Source of the DNA: Akanthomyces muscarius
Lineage: Eukaryota; Ascomycota; Sordariomycetes; Hypocreales; Cordycipitaceae
DNA: 64,000 bases
Assembly: GCF_028009165.1 (NCBI RefSeq)
Contig: NC_079242.1
Location: 5,322,821-5,386,820, forward strand
Direction of reading: 5' to 3'
The notes under the pieces were generated by a model, which searched no databases, had not been told where the DNA came from, and saw nothing but the letters and a program-made list of their open reading frames with translations. The translations under genes were made by a program, and so were the position numbers. Of this stretch, positions 12,114 to 24,947 are shown in pieces. Within the stretch, counting starts at the first letter, position 1, and each line of letters begins with the position of its first letter.

Positions 12114-14351
12114 CTATCCGCCTCGGAATCTCTCGACGGCGCGTTCCGCCAGGCGTGCTACCTCAGCGCGAAAGCGATCGATTCTACCCAAGTAGGTGGC
12201 CTCGTCAGGCGTAGAATTGCTCTTCGGCATCTTCTTGATGATATCCGATGCGGTTCTGATCAGCTCCAAGTCCAACTCTGCGTATTCGTTGCACGGACTG
12301 CGCAGTAGGTTGAAGAATAGGCTGATAAATGCGGAAAGGGGGTAAAAGTAGAATATCCTAGTCACAATTGATGAGTTGAGGCCAACAGATGGTCTATGGC
12401 CACCGTGTGTACTCACCGGAAGGCCTCGCCATCAAGGCGATGCGCCGCGAGGCTAAGGAATATTAGAGTCGACCTACTAGCCTCCACTGAGAGATCTACA
12501 CTAGATTGCAGGCCGGAGCTGGTCTCGCTCGTCTCGCGGCTTTGGTTGCCAGCACAGCGTGCGCTTGCGCGGTGGATTATGCTTAGCAGGTGATGGTAGG
12601 CCAGGTGCAGCTCAATCTGTAGCATGTTCTCGGACTGCGCCACGTGCTCGCTGAGCTTTGCCCCTTTGCGGATGGCCAGATTTGGTGCGTATTCCGTCGG
12701 AATGGAGAGCCGCCAGCGCTCGAGCTCTTCATCCAGCTCGCGGATGGTGAGGAGCAGCTCCGCATCGGACTTCTTCGACGCTGCAACCGAGAACAGCTCC
12801 TTGGCCGATCTCGACTTGATCTGAACGAGCCTGAGGTCTGAAATCAGCCAAGGTATCGGCAGCTCATCAGGCTCATAGGTACTCTGCCGAGTCCGGTACA
12901 CATGCTCGTGGTACCCCTCGGGCAGGGTGAGGTCGCAGTATTCGTCCCCAACAATGGGGGGCTGGCCTGACCGCAGAGCAAGTTCTTTATCAAAAATGTA
13001 GCACAGCCAGAACATGGAGCGCACGTGATGGTCGTGTCGCTCCTGTATGGTGGGCTCGCGGTCCCTGCGCATGGCTGACACGCGCGTGTGGCCACCGAGG
13101 GCAAAGACAATTCGACAAGCAATTGCATGATAGATACCGATGCCTGATACGCTGCCCACCTTGGCCTTCCAAACCATCTGTTGCGGTCAGTTGAATGTTG
13201 TGAAGATTCTGTTGAATGTATAGCTGCTTTACCATCATGAGGGAGGCCTGCAATGTCGTCAAGCTCGCGTCTCCTGACACGGAGATGAGCAAATGCTCAG
13301 CCTGACGCACACAGGCTTCTACATCGAGTTGTTTAGAGACTCGTGCGTCCCTGAATTTATCAGCCGTGATTGCACAGAACGCGAAGACGCAAGCCCTCGC
13401 GCTGTGCTGAGCTAAGGTCCAAGAGTCACCAGACACGGGAGAACTATATGCCAGTCCCCTTGTTTCCTCAAACAGTAAGCGATCAATGAAGGGGAAGCAG
13501 CGACTGAAATCAGAACGAAGGAATGCGTCGACCAAAAATTGGAGGATCCATGGTTCGGGAAGAGGAGAACCTTCAGTCAGACCACCATTGAGGCGAGGAG
13601 CTGCAGAGGGAATGAGTGGCTCCCGATCGCCCGATTCTTCGAAGTCGGGCCACTCGCCGGTAACGGCATGTATCCATCGTTTGCAGCGGTCGGTAAACTG
13701 GGGCAGACCTGTGGGCGAGCACAAGGTGCCAAAGTCGTGACTGAAGAAGTAGAAGTGGCCAGCTGGATCGGTCGCCTCATCAGCCTGCAGGTAAGAGGAT
13801 GCAGGTGAAGCAGACTGTGAGTCGACTGTGGGCGGTAGTATCAGTATTGGATCTCTTAAGAACTGGGGAGTAATTGAGGGTGCGTCTATAGCATCAGATG
13901 TCTCAGAGTCGAGGTCACCGTTGTGAAGCTCGCGCACACGAACGAGCTTGGCCTCGACCAACTCCAATCTCTTGGCGATCTCAAGGGTCTCCTTGCACTT
14001 GCGCTTCGAGCTGCTTCCTACTCAGCCTGAAAGATCAAAGAACTTAAGAAGGCGACTGCGCACGCACCGTGACGTAGTGGCCTTGCGGCTGGGGCGTTCG
14101 AATGTGCAATTCAGCTTGTGGTGTTGACACCAGTTACACGGAGGACCAGTCTCAGCCGCATCGCACGAGATCTGTGATGCATCAGTAAACATGAAGAGCG
14201 AGGCACCAGAATACAAATTCAAGGCCATCCCGGCTCCAGAATACCTATTTCATTGGCCATTGGCACGAATTATGATAGACGAAACAGATTGTGACAGGCT
14301 TACCTTGCGTGCTGAGCAGGAGTCGCACGCGCGTCGCCTCGCGGGTGACAT
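12114..14351 (-). CDS. Zn(II)2Cys6 transcription factor with fungal-specific TF domain
   Basis: Five exons (14351..14304, 14171..14068, 14010..13233, 13177..12417, 12357..12114) encode about 644 residues; introns are 132, 57, 55 and 59 nt. The zinc cluster is split by intron 1. Exon 1 gives RRRACDSCSARK and exon 2 supplies the remaining cysteines, so the six-Cys cluster is complete only after splicing. A basic linker follows (SKRKCKETLEIAKRLELV), then the fungal-specific TF region with RSMFWLCYIFDKELALRSG at about 330. The gene diverges from the PDR transporter at 15254 with about 900 bp between the starts, which suggests it controls that pump; this is inference. The acceptor of exon 3 could be one CAG earlier or later. 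Confidence 0.85.
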
Positions 14352-15253
14352 ATTTGCTCTTCTTAAAGGAAATTCATATATTCAGGAGGGCTGGAAGGGT
14401 GGTGGCCAAGGCGGGAGTGAAATGAAGACCGATTCATTAATTTCGTGGCGTATCCAAACTTGTTACTGCAAGCCTCAGGGCCAGCACAATAAACGCATGA
14501 TCGTCAGTCCGGTCGAGTTGCTTGTAGATTCCGACGCTGTGATATGCCGATGAGTAAGCGGTTTTATAGAAGGTGTTTGATCGTGTCCGACGTCTGCCTG
14601 ACTCCACTTCTGGCCGCATTGATACGCTTCTAACTCTACAGGTATAACCAGTAAACTCCAACTGGACTGACGCTAACTGGGCCAAGCTGAACGTCATACG
14701 GCTTAGTACGAGGCTTGGACAGGCATCTTAAGGTTTTTTCCAGGGCCTCGGTCTTCGGTAGTGATAAGTTTCCTTTCCGATTACCAACGGGGGTTGAGCA
14801 GCCAATAACCCGCCGTGGTGGGCGGGAGGTTCAGCCACAACTATGCGTGCGTCCCCCTCTGCACCTGACTCAGCGGCCTTCGATATGGAGGCCCACAAAC
14901 GCGAGCTGTCGGGCTCGGGAACTTACATGCTTGTGCCCGTAGTCCGACATGCAAATTTGACGACGGTGCATTAGTCTCGCGGATATGATTTTCTCGTAGG
15001 GTATACCCACGTTTGTTTTTTGGAATATGCGGCTTCGGATGTGTCTCAGGGCCCGAGACTCCACCCAATTGTCGTGCTAGGGGGGGCCACGTCTGATAAC
15101 CATTGATATATAGGACGGCTGAATAGGAAACGTAACCCAAGTTTTTCTTCCCTCTTGATCATTAGCCAGTATCATTGAAATAAGCTGCTAAGTTATTGCT
15201 GGAAAAGCTCGACAAATTGCAAGATAACACTAGCCACAACTACAACATCGGCC
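14352..15253. promoter_or_regulatory. Divergent promoter region between regulator and ABC transporter
   Basis: About 900 bp serve both genes. A perfect inverted repeat, CCCGCC-GTGGTG-GGCGGG, sits at 14809-14826 and overlaps a CCAAT-type box (CCAATAA, 14802-14808). A CGGCTTCGG direct repeat lies near 15029-15037. A TATATA element at 15107-15112 is about 140 bp upstream of the transporter start and is a plausible TATA box. CGG/CCG pairs are the kind of half-site bound by Zn2Cys6 proteins, so autoregulation or control by the neighbouring factor is possible. No binding evidence can be seen here. Confidence 0.5.
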
Positions 15254-18200
15254 ATGGAGCCTGTTCGTGACGGACAGCCTACAGAAGGCAATTCTTCTCC
15301 GGAGCGCAGCGAGGAAAAGACGCGCAATGATTGGGCCCTCCGATCTGAAGTTGTCGCCATGTCAGATCAAGATCAGGCGTCTGGATTCCCTCGTCGAGAG
15401 CTTGGTTTGACATGGCAAGGTCTTACCGTCGAGGCCTTGAGTACCGAGGCTGCTATTCACGAAAACGTCATATCGCAATTCAACATTCCCGCGAAAGTCA
15501 TGGAGTCTCGACAGAAGCCCCCTCTGCGAACTATTCTTGACAATAGCCATGGTTGTGTGAAACCGGGCGAGATGCTGCTAGTGCTCGGGCGCCCTGGCTC
15601 AGGTTGTACAACTTTACTCAACATGCTCGCTAACAAGCGACGAGGCTACGCAAAAGTCTCTGGCAGCGTTAGTTACGGCTCAATGAACGCCGACGAAGCT
15701 GAAGGCTACCGGGGACAGATCGTCATGAATACCGAGGAAGAGGTCTTCTACCCATCTCTGACTGTTGGTCAGACAATGGACTTCGCAACCCGTCTAAAGA
15801 TGGGTGCTCAGCTTCCGCAGGGGGCAAAGAGCAACGAAGAACAACGCACCGCGTTCCGTGACTTCTTGCTCAGATCTATGAGCATTGAGCATACCAATGA
15901 TACTAAGGTGGGCAATGCTTTTGTTCGCGGTGTCTCTGGTGGCGAGAGGAAGCGTGTTTCTATCATCGAGTGTCTCGCTACAAAGGGCAGCGTCTTCTGC
16001 TGGGACAATTCGACTAGAGGGCTAGATGCCAGCACGTAAGTTACCATAAATATGTACAATTTGACGATACTAATGGCTGTTAGCGCTCTCGAGTATGCAA
16101 AAGCTATTCGAGCCATGACGGATGTTCTCGGGCTCGCGACGATCGTGACCTTATATCAAGCGGGCAACGGCATTTATGATCTCTTCGATAAGGTTCTAGT
16201 CCTAGATGAGGGTAAAGAGGTCTACTATGGCCCCATGTCTGAAGCCCGTCCTTTTATGGAGCAGCTGGGCTTTGTTTGCGAGACTGGCGCTAATGTGGCT
16301 GACTACCTGACCGGTGTCACGGTTCCTACTGAGCGCAAGATCAATCCTGCTATGGAAAACAGCTTCCCCAGAACAGCCGAAGAGATCCGCCGACGCTACG
16401 AGGATTCAAACTTGCATCCACGCATGATTTCCGAGTACAGCTATCCTATGACGGAAGAGGCCAAAACAAACACTGCTAGCTTTAAAGAAGCCATTGCGAT
16501 TGAGAAGGACAAGAGACTGCCTCCCACCAGTCCCATGACTGTGAGCTTTATTGCCCAAACCATGGCCTGCGTGGCTCGGCAGTATCAGATCCTTTGGGGC
16601 GACAAGTCGAGCTTCATGATAAAGCAGGTGTCAACGCTGGTTCAGGCTCTCATCGGAGGATCGCTCTTCTACAATGCGCCAAACACGACTGCCGGCCTTT
16701 TCATCAAGTCCGGAGCATGTTTCTTGGCCTTACTATTTAACAGTCTGCTATCCATGTCGGAAGTGACTGACTCTTTCCATGGACGCCCTGTTTTACTTAA
16801 GCACAAATCTTTCGCCTATTTCCACCCAGCGGCTTTCTGTATCTCCCAGATTGCCGCCGATATTCCTGTCATTCTATTCCAGGTCTCTGTCTTCTCGCTC
16901 ATTATATACTTCATGGCCGGATTGACCTCGACCGCCAGTGCTTTCTTCACCTTCTGGGTTATCGTCGTGGCCACCACCTTCTGTATGACAGCGCTTTTCC
17001 GTGCTATCGGCGCGGCTTTCAGCACTTTTGACGGCGCCTCTAAGGTCTCTGGCTTTTTGGTAACCGCGTATATCATGTATACGGGATACATGATTCAAAA
17101 ACCGCGAATGCACGACTGGTTTGTCTGGATATTTTGGATTGATCCGCTATCATATTCGTTTGATGCGCTGCTGTCTAATGAATTTCATAACAAGGTTATC
17201 CCTTGTGTTGGCAACAACCTCATTCCGAGCGGTCCATCTTACGCCGATGCTAAAAGCCAGGCTTGTGCGGGCGTTGGCGGCGCTGTCGCCGGCCAGACTT
17301 ATATCGACGGCGACGCGTACCTTGCCTCGCTCTCCTACAGCCACGACCATGTGTGGAGGAACTTTGGCATCATCTGGGCCTGGTGGGTACTTTTCGTTGC
17401 CATCACTATCATCACCACCACGCGCTGGCATGCTGCGTCGGAAGATGGGCCGAGTCTGGTGATTCCCCGTGAAAAAGCAGGTCTCAGAAAGGTGCGCATG
17501 GCCGACGAGGAACGCGGCCAAAAGACAGCTGTCTCTTCGAACTCGCCTTCGCGTGATGGATCCGATGACGAAACGAGCCAGCCCAACTTGATCCGCAACA
17601 CGTCTATCTTCACCTGGAAAAACCTATCATACACTGTAAAAACACCGCAAGGTGATCGTCTTTTACTCGATAATGTGCAAGGATGGGTGAGACCTGGAAA
17701 TCTCACAGCCCTTATGGGGTCGTCAGGCGCTGGTAAAACGACACTTCTTGATGTGCTTGCTCAGAGGAAGACAGACGGATCTATCCATGGCTCTATCTTG
17801 GTCGATGGTCGTCCACTTCCTGTTTCTTTCCAGCGCTCTGCCGGCTATTGCGAGCAACTCGATGTCCACGAGTCCTACGCCACGGTCCGTGAAGCTCTTG
17901 AGTTCTCCGCCCTGCTCCGCCAAAGCCGTGAGACTCCGCGCGCGGAAAAGTTAGCATACGTCAATACGATTATCGAGCTTCTAGAACTTCACGATATTGC
18001 CGACACGCTTATTGGTGAGGTTGGCGCCGGACTTAGTGTTGAGCAGCGCAAGCGTGTTACTATTGGCGTCGAGTTGGTCTCGAAGCCTAGCATCCTCATC
18101 TTCCTTGATGAGCCAACCTCAGGTCTTGATGGACAGTCTGCGTTTCATACGGTTCGTTTCCTTAGGAAACTAGCTGCTGTGGGCCAGGCTGTCTTAGTCA

Positions 18201-19498
18201 CCATTCATCAACCTTCTGCGCAATTATTCTCTCAGTTCGACACCTTGCTATTATTAGCTAAGGGTGGTAGGACTGTATACTTTGGCGATATTGGTGATCA
18301 AGCTTCCACCATCAAGAGCTATTTCAGTCGTTATAACGCACCCTGCCCTCCTGGCGTCAACCCTGCGGAGCACATGATCGATGTTGTGTCAGGAACGTTA
18401 TCCAAAGGACGCGATTGGGGTGAGATCTGGCTAGCTTCTCCAGAGTACGAAAAGATGACCCAGGAGCTTGACACAATGATCGAAGACGCTGCTTCAAAGC
18501 CTCCAGGCACTATCGACGATGGTCATGAGTTCGCAGCTCCGCTATGGGAACAGACCAGATTAGTCACACAGCGTATGAACGTCTCGCTCTATCGCAATGT
18601 TGACTACGTCAATAACAAGCTGGCGCTACACGTCTTCTCTGCTCTATTCAATGGTTTCAGTTTCTGGATGATTGGCGACTCAGTGGCTGACATACAGCTG
18701 AAACTCTTCACTATCTTCAACTTCATCTTTGTGGCGCCTGGTGTGCTAGCGCAGTTACAACCCTTATTTATTCACCGCCGCGATATTTTCGAAACACGGG
18801 AGAAGAAAAGTAAGATGTATTCTTGGATCGCCTTCGTCACCGGCCTTATCGTCTCCGAGATTCCATACCTTATCATCTGCGGGGTACTCTACTTTATCTG
18901 CTGGTATTATACGGTCGGCTTCCCCACGGACTCTAATCGGGCGGGCGCCACATTCTTCGTTGTTGTTGCCTACGAGTTCCTCTATACTGGAATCGGTCAA
19001 TTCATTGCCGCCTACGCCCCCAACGAGGTCTTCGCGTCTCTGGTCAATCCGCTTCTTCTTGGTGTTCTCGTGTCTTTCTGTGGAGTGCTAGTACCTTACG
19101 CTCAGATCCTCTCTTTCTGGCGCAGCTGGCTTTATTGGTTGAACCCATTCAACTATCTCATGGGCAGCCTTCTGGTTTTCAACGTCTGGGGGAGCAAGGT
19201 TGAGTGCGACGATCGCGAATTCGCAGTCTTCAACCCCGTCAACGGGACGACCTGCGGCGAGTATCTAACCGACTACCTTTCCCAGAGCGCCAGTCATCTC
19301 GTCAATCCCAACGCCACGTCCGACTGCCGAATCTGTACATACTCTAAGGGTGAGGACTATCTCAAAACCTTGAACCTAAAGGCGTATTCATACGGTTGGC
19401 GGGATGCGGGTATTGTGGCGGGCATGGTCCTTAGTTCGTATGCTTTGGTGTACATTTTGATGAAACTGCGCACAAAGACATCGAAAAAAGCAGAGTAG
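15254..19498 (+). CDS. PDR-type (ABCG) full-size ABC transporter
   Basis: Two exons, 15254..16035 and 16084..19498, separated by a 48-nt intron, give 1398 residues, close to the usual length of fungal PDR pumps. The order is NBD1-TMD1-NBD2-TMD2. NBD1 has the asymmetric Walker A typical of the family (GRPGSGCTT, Cys in place of Lys), the signature [10 protein letters not shown] and the degenerate Walker [17 protein letters not shown]2 has a canonical [24 protein letters not shown] and [13 protein letters not shown]. Both membrane domains show the expected hydrophobic helices, and TMD2 ends in a Cys-containing extracellular loop. Such proteins export azoles, plant defence compounds or self-made metabolites across the plasma membrane. 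No lesion is seen. The divergent Zn2Cys6 gene is a likely regulator. Confidence 0.95.
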
Positions 19499-22400
19499 AG
19501 AAAGCGTCTTACTTGTAATTTCTCATTATTTTAGTTTAATAATTTGAGCTTCTAGTGTGTGTCTATATGTATTGCCTTCTTGGCTGAGTTTCCTTTTATA
19601 CGCACTAGGTACGGCCCGGGGATATGGCACTATACTCTACCCTCTAGAAAGTTGCGAACGTCGTTCTAATACCCTTGGCTTTAGCAAGCTGTACAATCTG
19701 GTGCCCTACCGCTATATCTATAACACCTATTGTAACGCTTTTAAATAGGACGAAGCCTTCTTCAAGCTATTTAGTCTGCGCAGGAAGAATAAGTTAAGAT
19801 CGAAGTACTAGCCTAACCTCGAGCATCTTACCAGGGTCTATAATTACGTTGACTAGCTCTCCGACCTCTTATAGACACCCCTCGCGAGTATTAACAACAA
19901 TATACCCCTCCCGCACATACTGCTAGAATATTCCAGAAGGGTCTACCATTATCTTGATAAGCTCCAGATCAATCTCTACTATATTTAGCCGGTATAAACT
20001 AATCGCGTTAATATATCGTGTCTTCCTTTAAATACTTGCCAAAATAAGTAAATTCACACAGAAAGGTGGCTCAGTTGCCAGAGTGGTGTAAAAGATAATA
20101 TCCATATCCGCGACTAAGTCTTCGAGGCTTCCATTACGCTCCTCGAACTGGTATAACTTAATGTATGACGACTAGGACTAATTTAAGTCTTTCACTAGGC
20201 TAGCAATCAGTGCTTACGCTCTCTTACAGCTTTAATTAACAGTAGTAATCTTGCGAATATCCTTAGCGCGCAATATCACAGCTAGGTGAATATACCACTA
20301 CGCCTACTTCCCGGAGCTAAAGACCACAACGTTGGCCGACTCCTTGCGAGACTGGTAAAGGAGCGTAGACCCCAGGGCGGTGCGGAAAGACGTAAGCTCC
20401 GCGGCGTTAAGTATACCGACGGCTTCCCCCACAGCATTGCACAGGGTAAGGACGCTACGTAGCGCCAGTTGCGGCGGTTGTGCTGCCTCTAAAGCAGCTC
20501 TAGTAGGCCTAGACGGAGGAGCAATGCCCACCATTTTGACACCGATAGCCTGCGGCGTCGTGGCCGGCATAAACAAACTCTTTTAGCCGCTAGGGCGAGA
20601 TATAAGTAAACAAAACTGCTGCTTATCCTCGCACAAGTAGGCAACAAGACCCCCCTATAAGGCTGTGATAAGTGGGCGGGTATCTTAGGCTGAGTTCGCT
20701 CAGTAATTGCTTCACGTTGTTATCTAATAGCACGGTAAAAGTTGTAGTGCGCGTTTAAGAGTGTCTGTTTATAGTATACGGCAGGGTTAGTATAATTAAA
20801 AAGGGGTGGTATTTTATAACAGACGGGTCTCGTTTATACCACTTTATTATCCGAGCGCTGTAATCGTCTGGAGACGCATCACCCAAAGCCCCAAGTGACG
20901 AACTAAAATCAGAAAACACTAATATCCTTAGTAAAGGAGTGGACTGGAGCAAAATAGGTTTCAATCAGCGAGTCAGGCTCGGAGAGACTACCTACCCTAC
21001 CTGACTAAGTTGATAACTTGTATGACTTGGCAGGGTATCATATGACTAAATAAGCGTGAATTTGTGGCAGGCCTCATGGGGGCAATTTTGGAGCTTGATT
21101 GAGAACGGTCCCAGACTTAATGAGTGGTCCAGGTTGGCGGCGCGTACTATAGCAAACTAACCTGGCCAACTAATCTTTTCTATAAAGGTTTTGGAAGTCG
21201 CCTAGGGCGACGGCAAAGTCTCTTACTATGACGGTCTCGTCGGATGTATCGGATATAAAACATTTTAGAAGAGTTAGCGTGCTTGCTTTACGACAGTGTC
21301 AAAACAAAACAAGGTGCTTGAGGCTGGGAGGAATCCAGAGTCAGCAGGGCTGTAAGTAGGGCAAAACCTCACACCGTGGTTTGCCACCAGTCTGTGAAGC
21401 TTCTTCTTACTGCTAGCAGCTGATATAACTACGACTTTCATATCTAGGCCAGGCTTATACGGGTATCTATAAAAGTTGACGATAATACTTATAGTGCGGG
21501 CACTAAAGCGGTTATTTATATATATAAGCGAGTCCTAAGGGCGTAGACATATAAATGCGTATATGAAGTACAATAAGTTATGACTAACTCTATAATCATT
21601 ATCTATATCGTATTTACTGTGTATCTTGTATTGATATCTACTATAAAACGATATAAGCCCGTATAGCTTTATCGTCGTTCTATGTAGGTCTGCCTCTATT
21701 TTGCCTAACTAATTTGCTTATCGGGATTATGCCCAGCGTAACCTATAGATATAGCGTGCTATCAATGCTATCTTCTACCCCCGGAGGTATGCCCCACAGC
21801 TCCTTAAGCTTTAGCTGCTTCTCTCACAGGTCAAACCGCTTTAGGAACTTATGCACACTCGCCAGCGCGCTGTCTAAGCTGCCACTAATCCACCTATAGT
21901 GCGCACTACTCGCCTCGCCGCAGATCTGGAAGCGGCTGTCGGCCGCTAGACACGCGAGGTAGGGGTACAGTATGGAAAATTGCCGGGACCAAACAGCGCA
22001 AAGGCGCCATGGTGAAAGGGTCGTACGACCAGCTCTAAGCGTAGGGTAATATATAGGTGTCGCTGATAATCTGGCGAGCCTTATTAGGAGTAGTCAGTAT
22101 ATAGTAAGAAACGGGTTCCTGTTATTAGAAGTTCTTTAAGTGCACCCACACTCTATTTAGTATCAGGTCGCGGAGTTCGTTATCCTACAACACAATCAGG
22201 TTGCCAATACGTATCACATCCTAAGCCCACATATAGCTACAAATAAGCGTAGCTAGCTGGTCTTGCGGATCGCGGATATTATAAGACAAATATATATACC
22301 TGCGGAGAGGTGTATCCGTAGAAGCCTCGCCGCCACTTGTGATGCCGCACCTTATTATCCACTATAGATATAAAAACTTTATGGCGTCTTTGCACTATCG

Positions 22401-22920
22401 TCATAGTCTAAGCTTCTAATTGCGCACTTTTAACTAGAGGGAAGGTCTAGACCAGTCAGATCTATTCGTTGCAGACACAGAAGGCTAGTTGTGTTAAATA
22501 CGGTGATATAGCCCTGACGACTTGTTGACAGGTGCTAACGGCACTGGAAGAGCGTTCCTCTACAGCCTACTATATCTCCCTATATAGGTGCCTATAAGCT
22601 TACTTAGTTAGTATAATAATATAATATGCTCTTTCGACGGCGGTTCCGGTAGTCAAAGACTCGTTGAAACTGAAACTCTTCGCTGGAACGATGTACAATG
22701 GTAGAAAACAAATGGAATATGAGGGCCTGGGCGTGGCAGTAGTCCGTCGTTGACTCCCGCTCAATGGCCATGTTGCGGGCGCATTGAAGACGAGGCAGTC
22801 ATGGAGGCGTGCCGAAATTGCGGTCAGGGGTCGCCTGCGAGTCGCCCAATTAGGACAGCATCCCAAGCGACCACATGAAATTGATGGAAGCCGTGAGATG
22901 GTCCGATACTACAGCGAAAT
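19499..22920. repeat. Decayed repeat DNA, RIP-like, element type not identified
   Basis: From about 19560 the sequence is rich in TA steps and in CTATAG/TATA-like words, with stop codons in every frame at short intervals. Long stretches (about 19600-20750 on either strand, and minus strand about 21600-21900) read like proteins whose Gln and Trp codons have become stops. That is what C-to-T change at CpA on both strands (RIP) would do. I could not assign the original protein. No terminal repeats were found. Confidence 0.5.
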
Positions 22921-23257
22921 TAATTGATATATGAGAGAAAGGCTTCCACTAGTGCAAATCTCTGGCGTCTATATTATGAATCTGAGCAATACCTCTCCTG
23001 CTGAGAGTTCTACTCCCAAAAGACCAAAGACGACGAAATCGTCCGCGCTTGGGTGAGTTAGGTTTACGAGAGATGCATTTGAGCAACTCTGCTAGCTGCG
23101 CCGCGCATTGGAGTGGCGCTAGCCTTGTATCAGAAATACGATGGCACTAATGTTGGAGTGGAGTTTTATCTTGGAGGTAATTATGTGATGTATTCTTCTT
23201 CCTCCATCCTCTAGCTTGAAGGATACAGGTCTTTTTATCTTCGTTGGAGTAGGTTTC

Positions 23258-23284
23258 CCAACCACCTGACTTTCAGGTGGTTGG
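23258..23284. repeat. Perfect 12-bp inverted repeat (hairpin)
   Basis: CCAACCACCTGA and TCAGGTGGTTGG are separated by three bases (CTT). It lies about 160 bp downstream of the 3' end of the cysteine-rich exon fragment on the minus strand. It may be a transcript hairpin or a transposon end. Function unknown. Confidence 0.7.
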
Positions 23285-23442
23285 CCAGCCTTTTAACTTT
23301 TGGTATCAATCATCCTGAGAATCCAACACCATCCTGGCCGCCTTGTTACTTTTCTTCGTTCGTAACACCCGCAAGTCTCGAATAAAAGATCGGATGCAAA
23401 GGAAAGAGAAAGAAAGATGATATCGAAAGTTTGACCCCCCCA

Positions 23443-23703
23443 CTAGAAACCAGCTGGTAGCGGGCAGCCGACCTTGTGGTAATAATCATCGATCTCGACA
23501 TCGTGGCTACAGTTAAGCTTGGGGCCCATGATCGCGTAACAGTCAGTGGTGGGCGTTTGGTCGCAATAAAACTGGCCGGGATGACCCTCCTTGCTAATGT
23601 ACCTGCAGCTGTAATGCCCCCAAATGTCGACGGGGGACGTCATTTCCGGCGGATAATCGGGGTTCAAGGGCCCAGCGGCCGTCTTGGGCTTCTGCTGGCA
23701 CAC
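23443..23703 (-). pseudogene. Exon-like fragment of a cysteine-rich (possibly secreted) protein
   Basis: An 86-codon frame starts directly after a good splice acceptor (CTAATTAG before GTGTGCCAG) and has no ATG of its own. It encodes six cysteines, Tyr/Asp-rich segments such as HDVEIDDYYHK, and a stop at 23443. Composition and size suggest the last exon of a small secreted protein. The upstream DNA (about 23704-24050 on this strand) looks repeat-derived and supplies no signal-peptide exon, so the gene appears cut off at its 5' side. The family is not recognised. Confidence 0.35.
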
Positions 23704-24907
23704 CTAATTAGGATAGATAGATAGTTATATAACTCTTTAGAGCAGATTATAAAGTATTACAGAGTGTACTAGTGGAATACTTTAGTTACTAGATCAAAGG
23801 CAAGTCTGCATAAGATACGTGCAAGTGCTATTGTTGGTAGAGTGTTTAGTCTAGGCAAGCCTAGGCAACACCAGATAGCTGCCGACATACCCTGAACAAG
23901 ACACCGTAAGTAAAAGCTCAGAGGCGCCGCTCCAGTAACAACCCGGCCCTTTTTGCCCAGCAGCAGCCCAGTGCGACGCACAACAAGCGCCGCCAGAACT
24001 AGCCGCCAACGCCGACAGCTCAGGAGAGACACCAATCCTAACGCCATTTACTATGGGATTCTCGCCGACGAAGAAGCCGATATGCTACGCACTTTTACGG
24101 AATCTATCGCCACTTATATAAGACTATAGCTCTCAGCCTCGTCAGAACTAGCATCCTCGCCGTAGTGTGCTGACTATAATCCCTCGTCTTAAGGTAGTGG
24201 CAGACATCCCAGTAATAAATAATCACTCATTTTTAGCGTATTCTTATCTATTCTTAACCACCTCGTCTCCGGAAGCGTCAATGAGCTCGTCTTCTACGGA
24301 CACGTAAACTCTTGTTAGATTGTGGCGCTGCTGAAAAAGTACGCAGCCACCGCCTCACTGGTTTTGGGTAGCAACGGTGGCAATCCTGCTGCCTAAAGGG
24401 CAGCAAGTATTTCACCTGGCTCGATAGAAATATTGAGAGTTAGAACAAGCTTTTTGAAAGAAGATAATTTTTACACAAAAAAATGGTGCCATCGTATTTC
24501 TGACAATACCGTTAATCAAGCCGCTTTCACACCACCACCAGACCCTCGCGATACATATCGTATGAATCCTTTGTGATTCCAACAGTTGCACTGCACTCTC
24601 CGTCGCATTTTACACGCTGCATGCTATGTATTTTGCCGCAGACCAAACACTGCTCTGTCACGCACACAAACAGAGGTCAACCCACTCTTGCTGCCGTGTT
24701 TTGGCGGCGGAAACAATTGTGGGTCAGCCGTGGCCTCAACGGTCGATAAGGATGCCGGTTTTGCCGCCTAGGCGAGCCCTGGTTAGTTTCTCTTACCCAT
24801 GCAGAGGCGGCGAAGCCGAAAGTGCAAGAAACACCATGCAGGGGATTTTACTGGAGTTTCTGTTTTCCTTACATACAGTGCATTATATCTGCGTGTGCTC
24901 AACGCCA

Positions 24908-24947
24908 TGGGGCCACCCCAGTCGCACTGGGGCCACCCCAGTCGCAC
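24908..24947. repeat. Two tandem 20-bp units, each with a small palindrome
   Basis: TGGGGCCACCCCAGTCGCAC occurs twice in direct succession. Each unit contains TGGGG-CCA-CCCCA, which can fold back on itself. It lies in a gene-free region; role unknown. Confidence 0.8.

Noticed and set aside
20065..20150. tRNA-like start (GGTGGCTCAGTTGCCAGAGTGG)-type wording near 20065
   Set aside because: A box-A-like stretch is present, but I found no acceptor-stem pairing or box B at the right distance, and it lies in RIP-like DNA.
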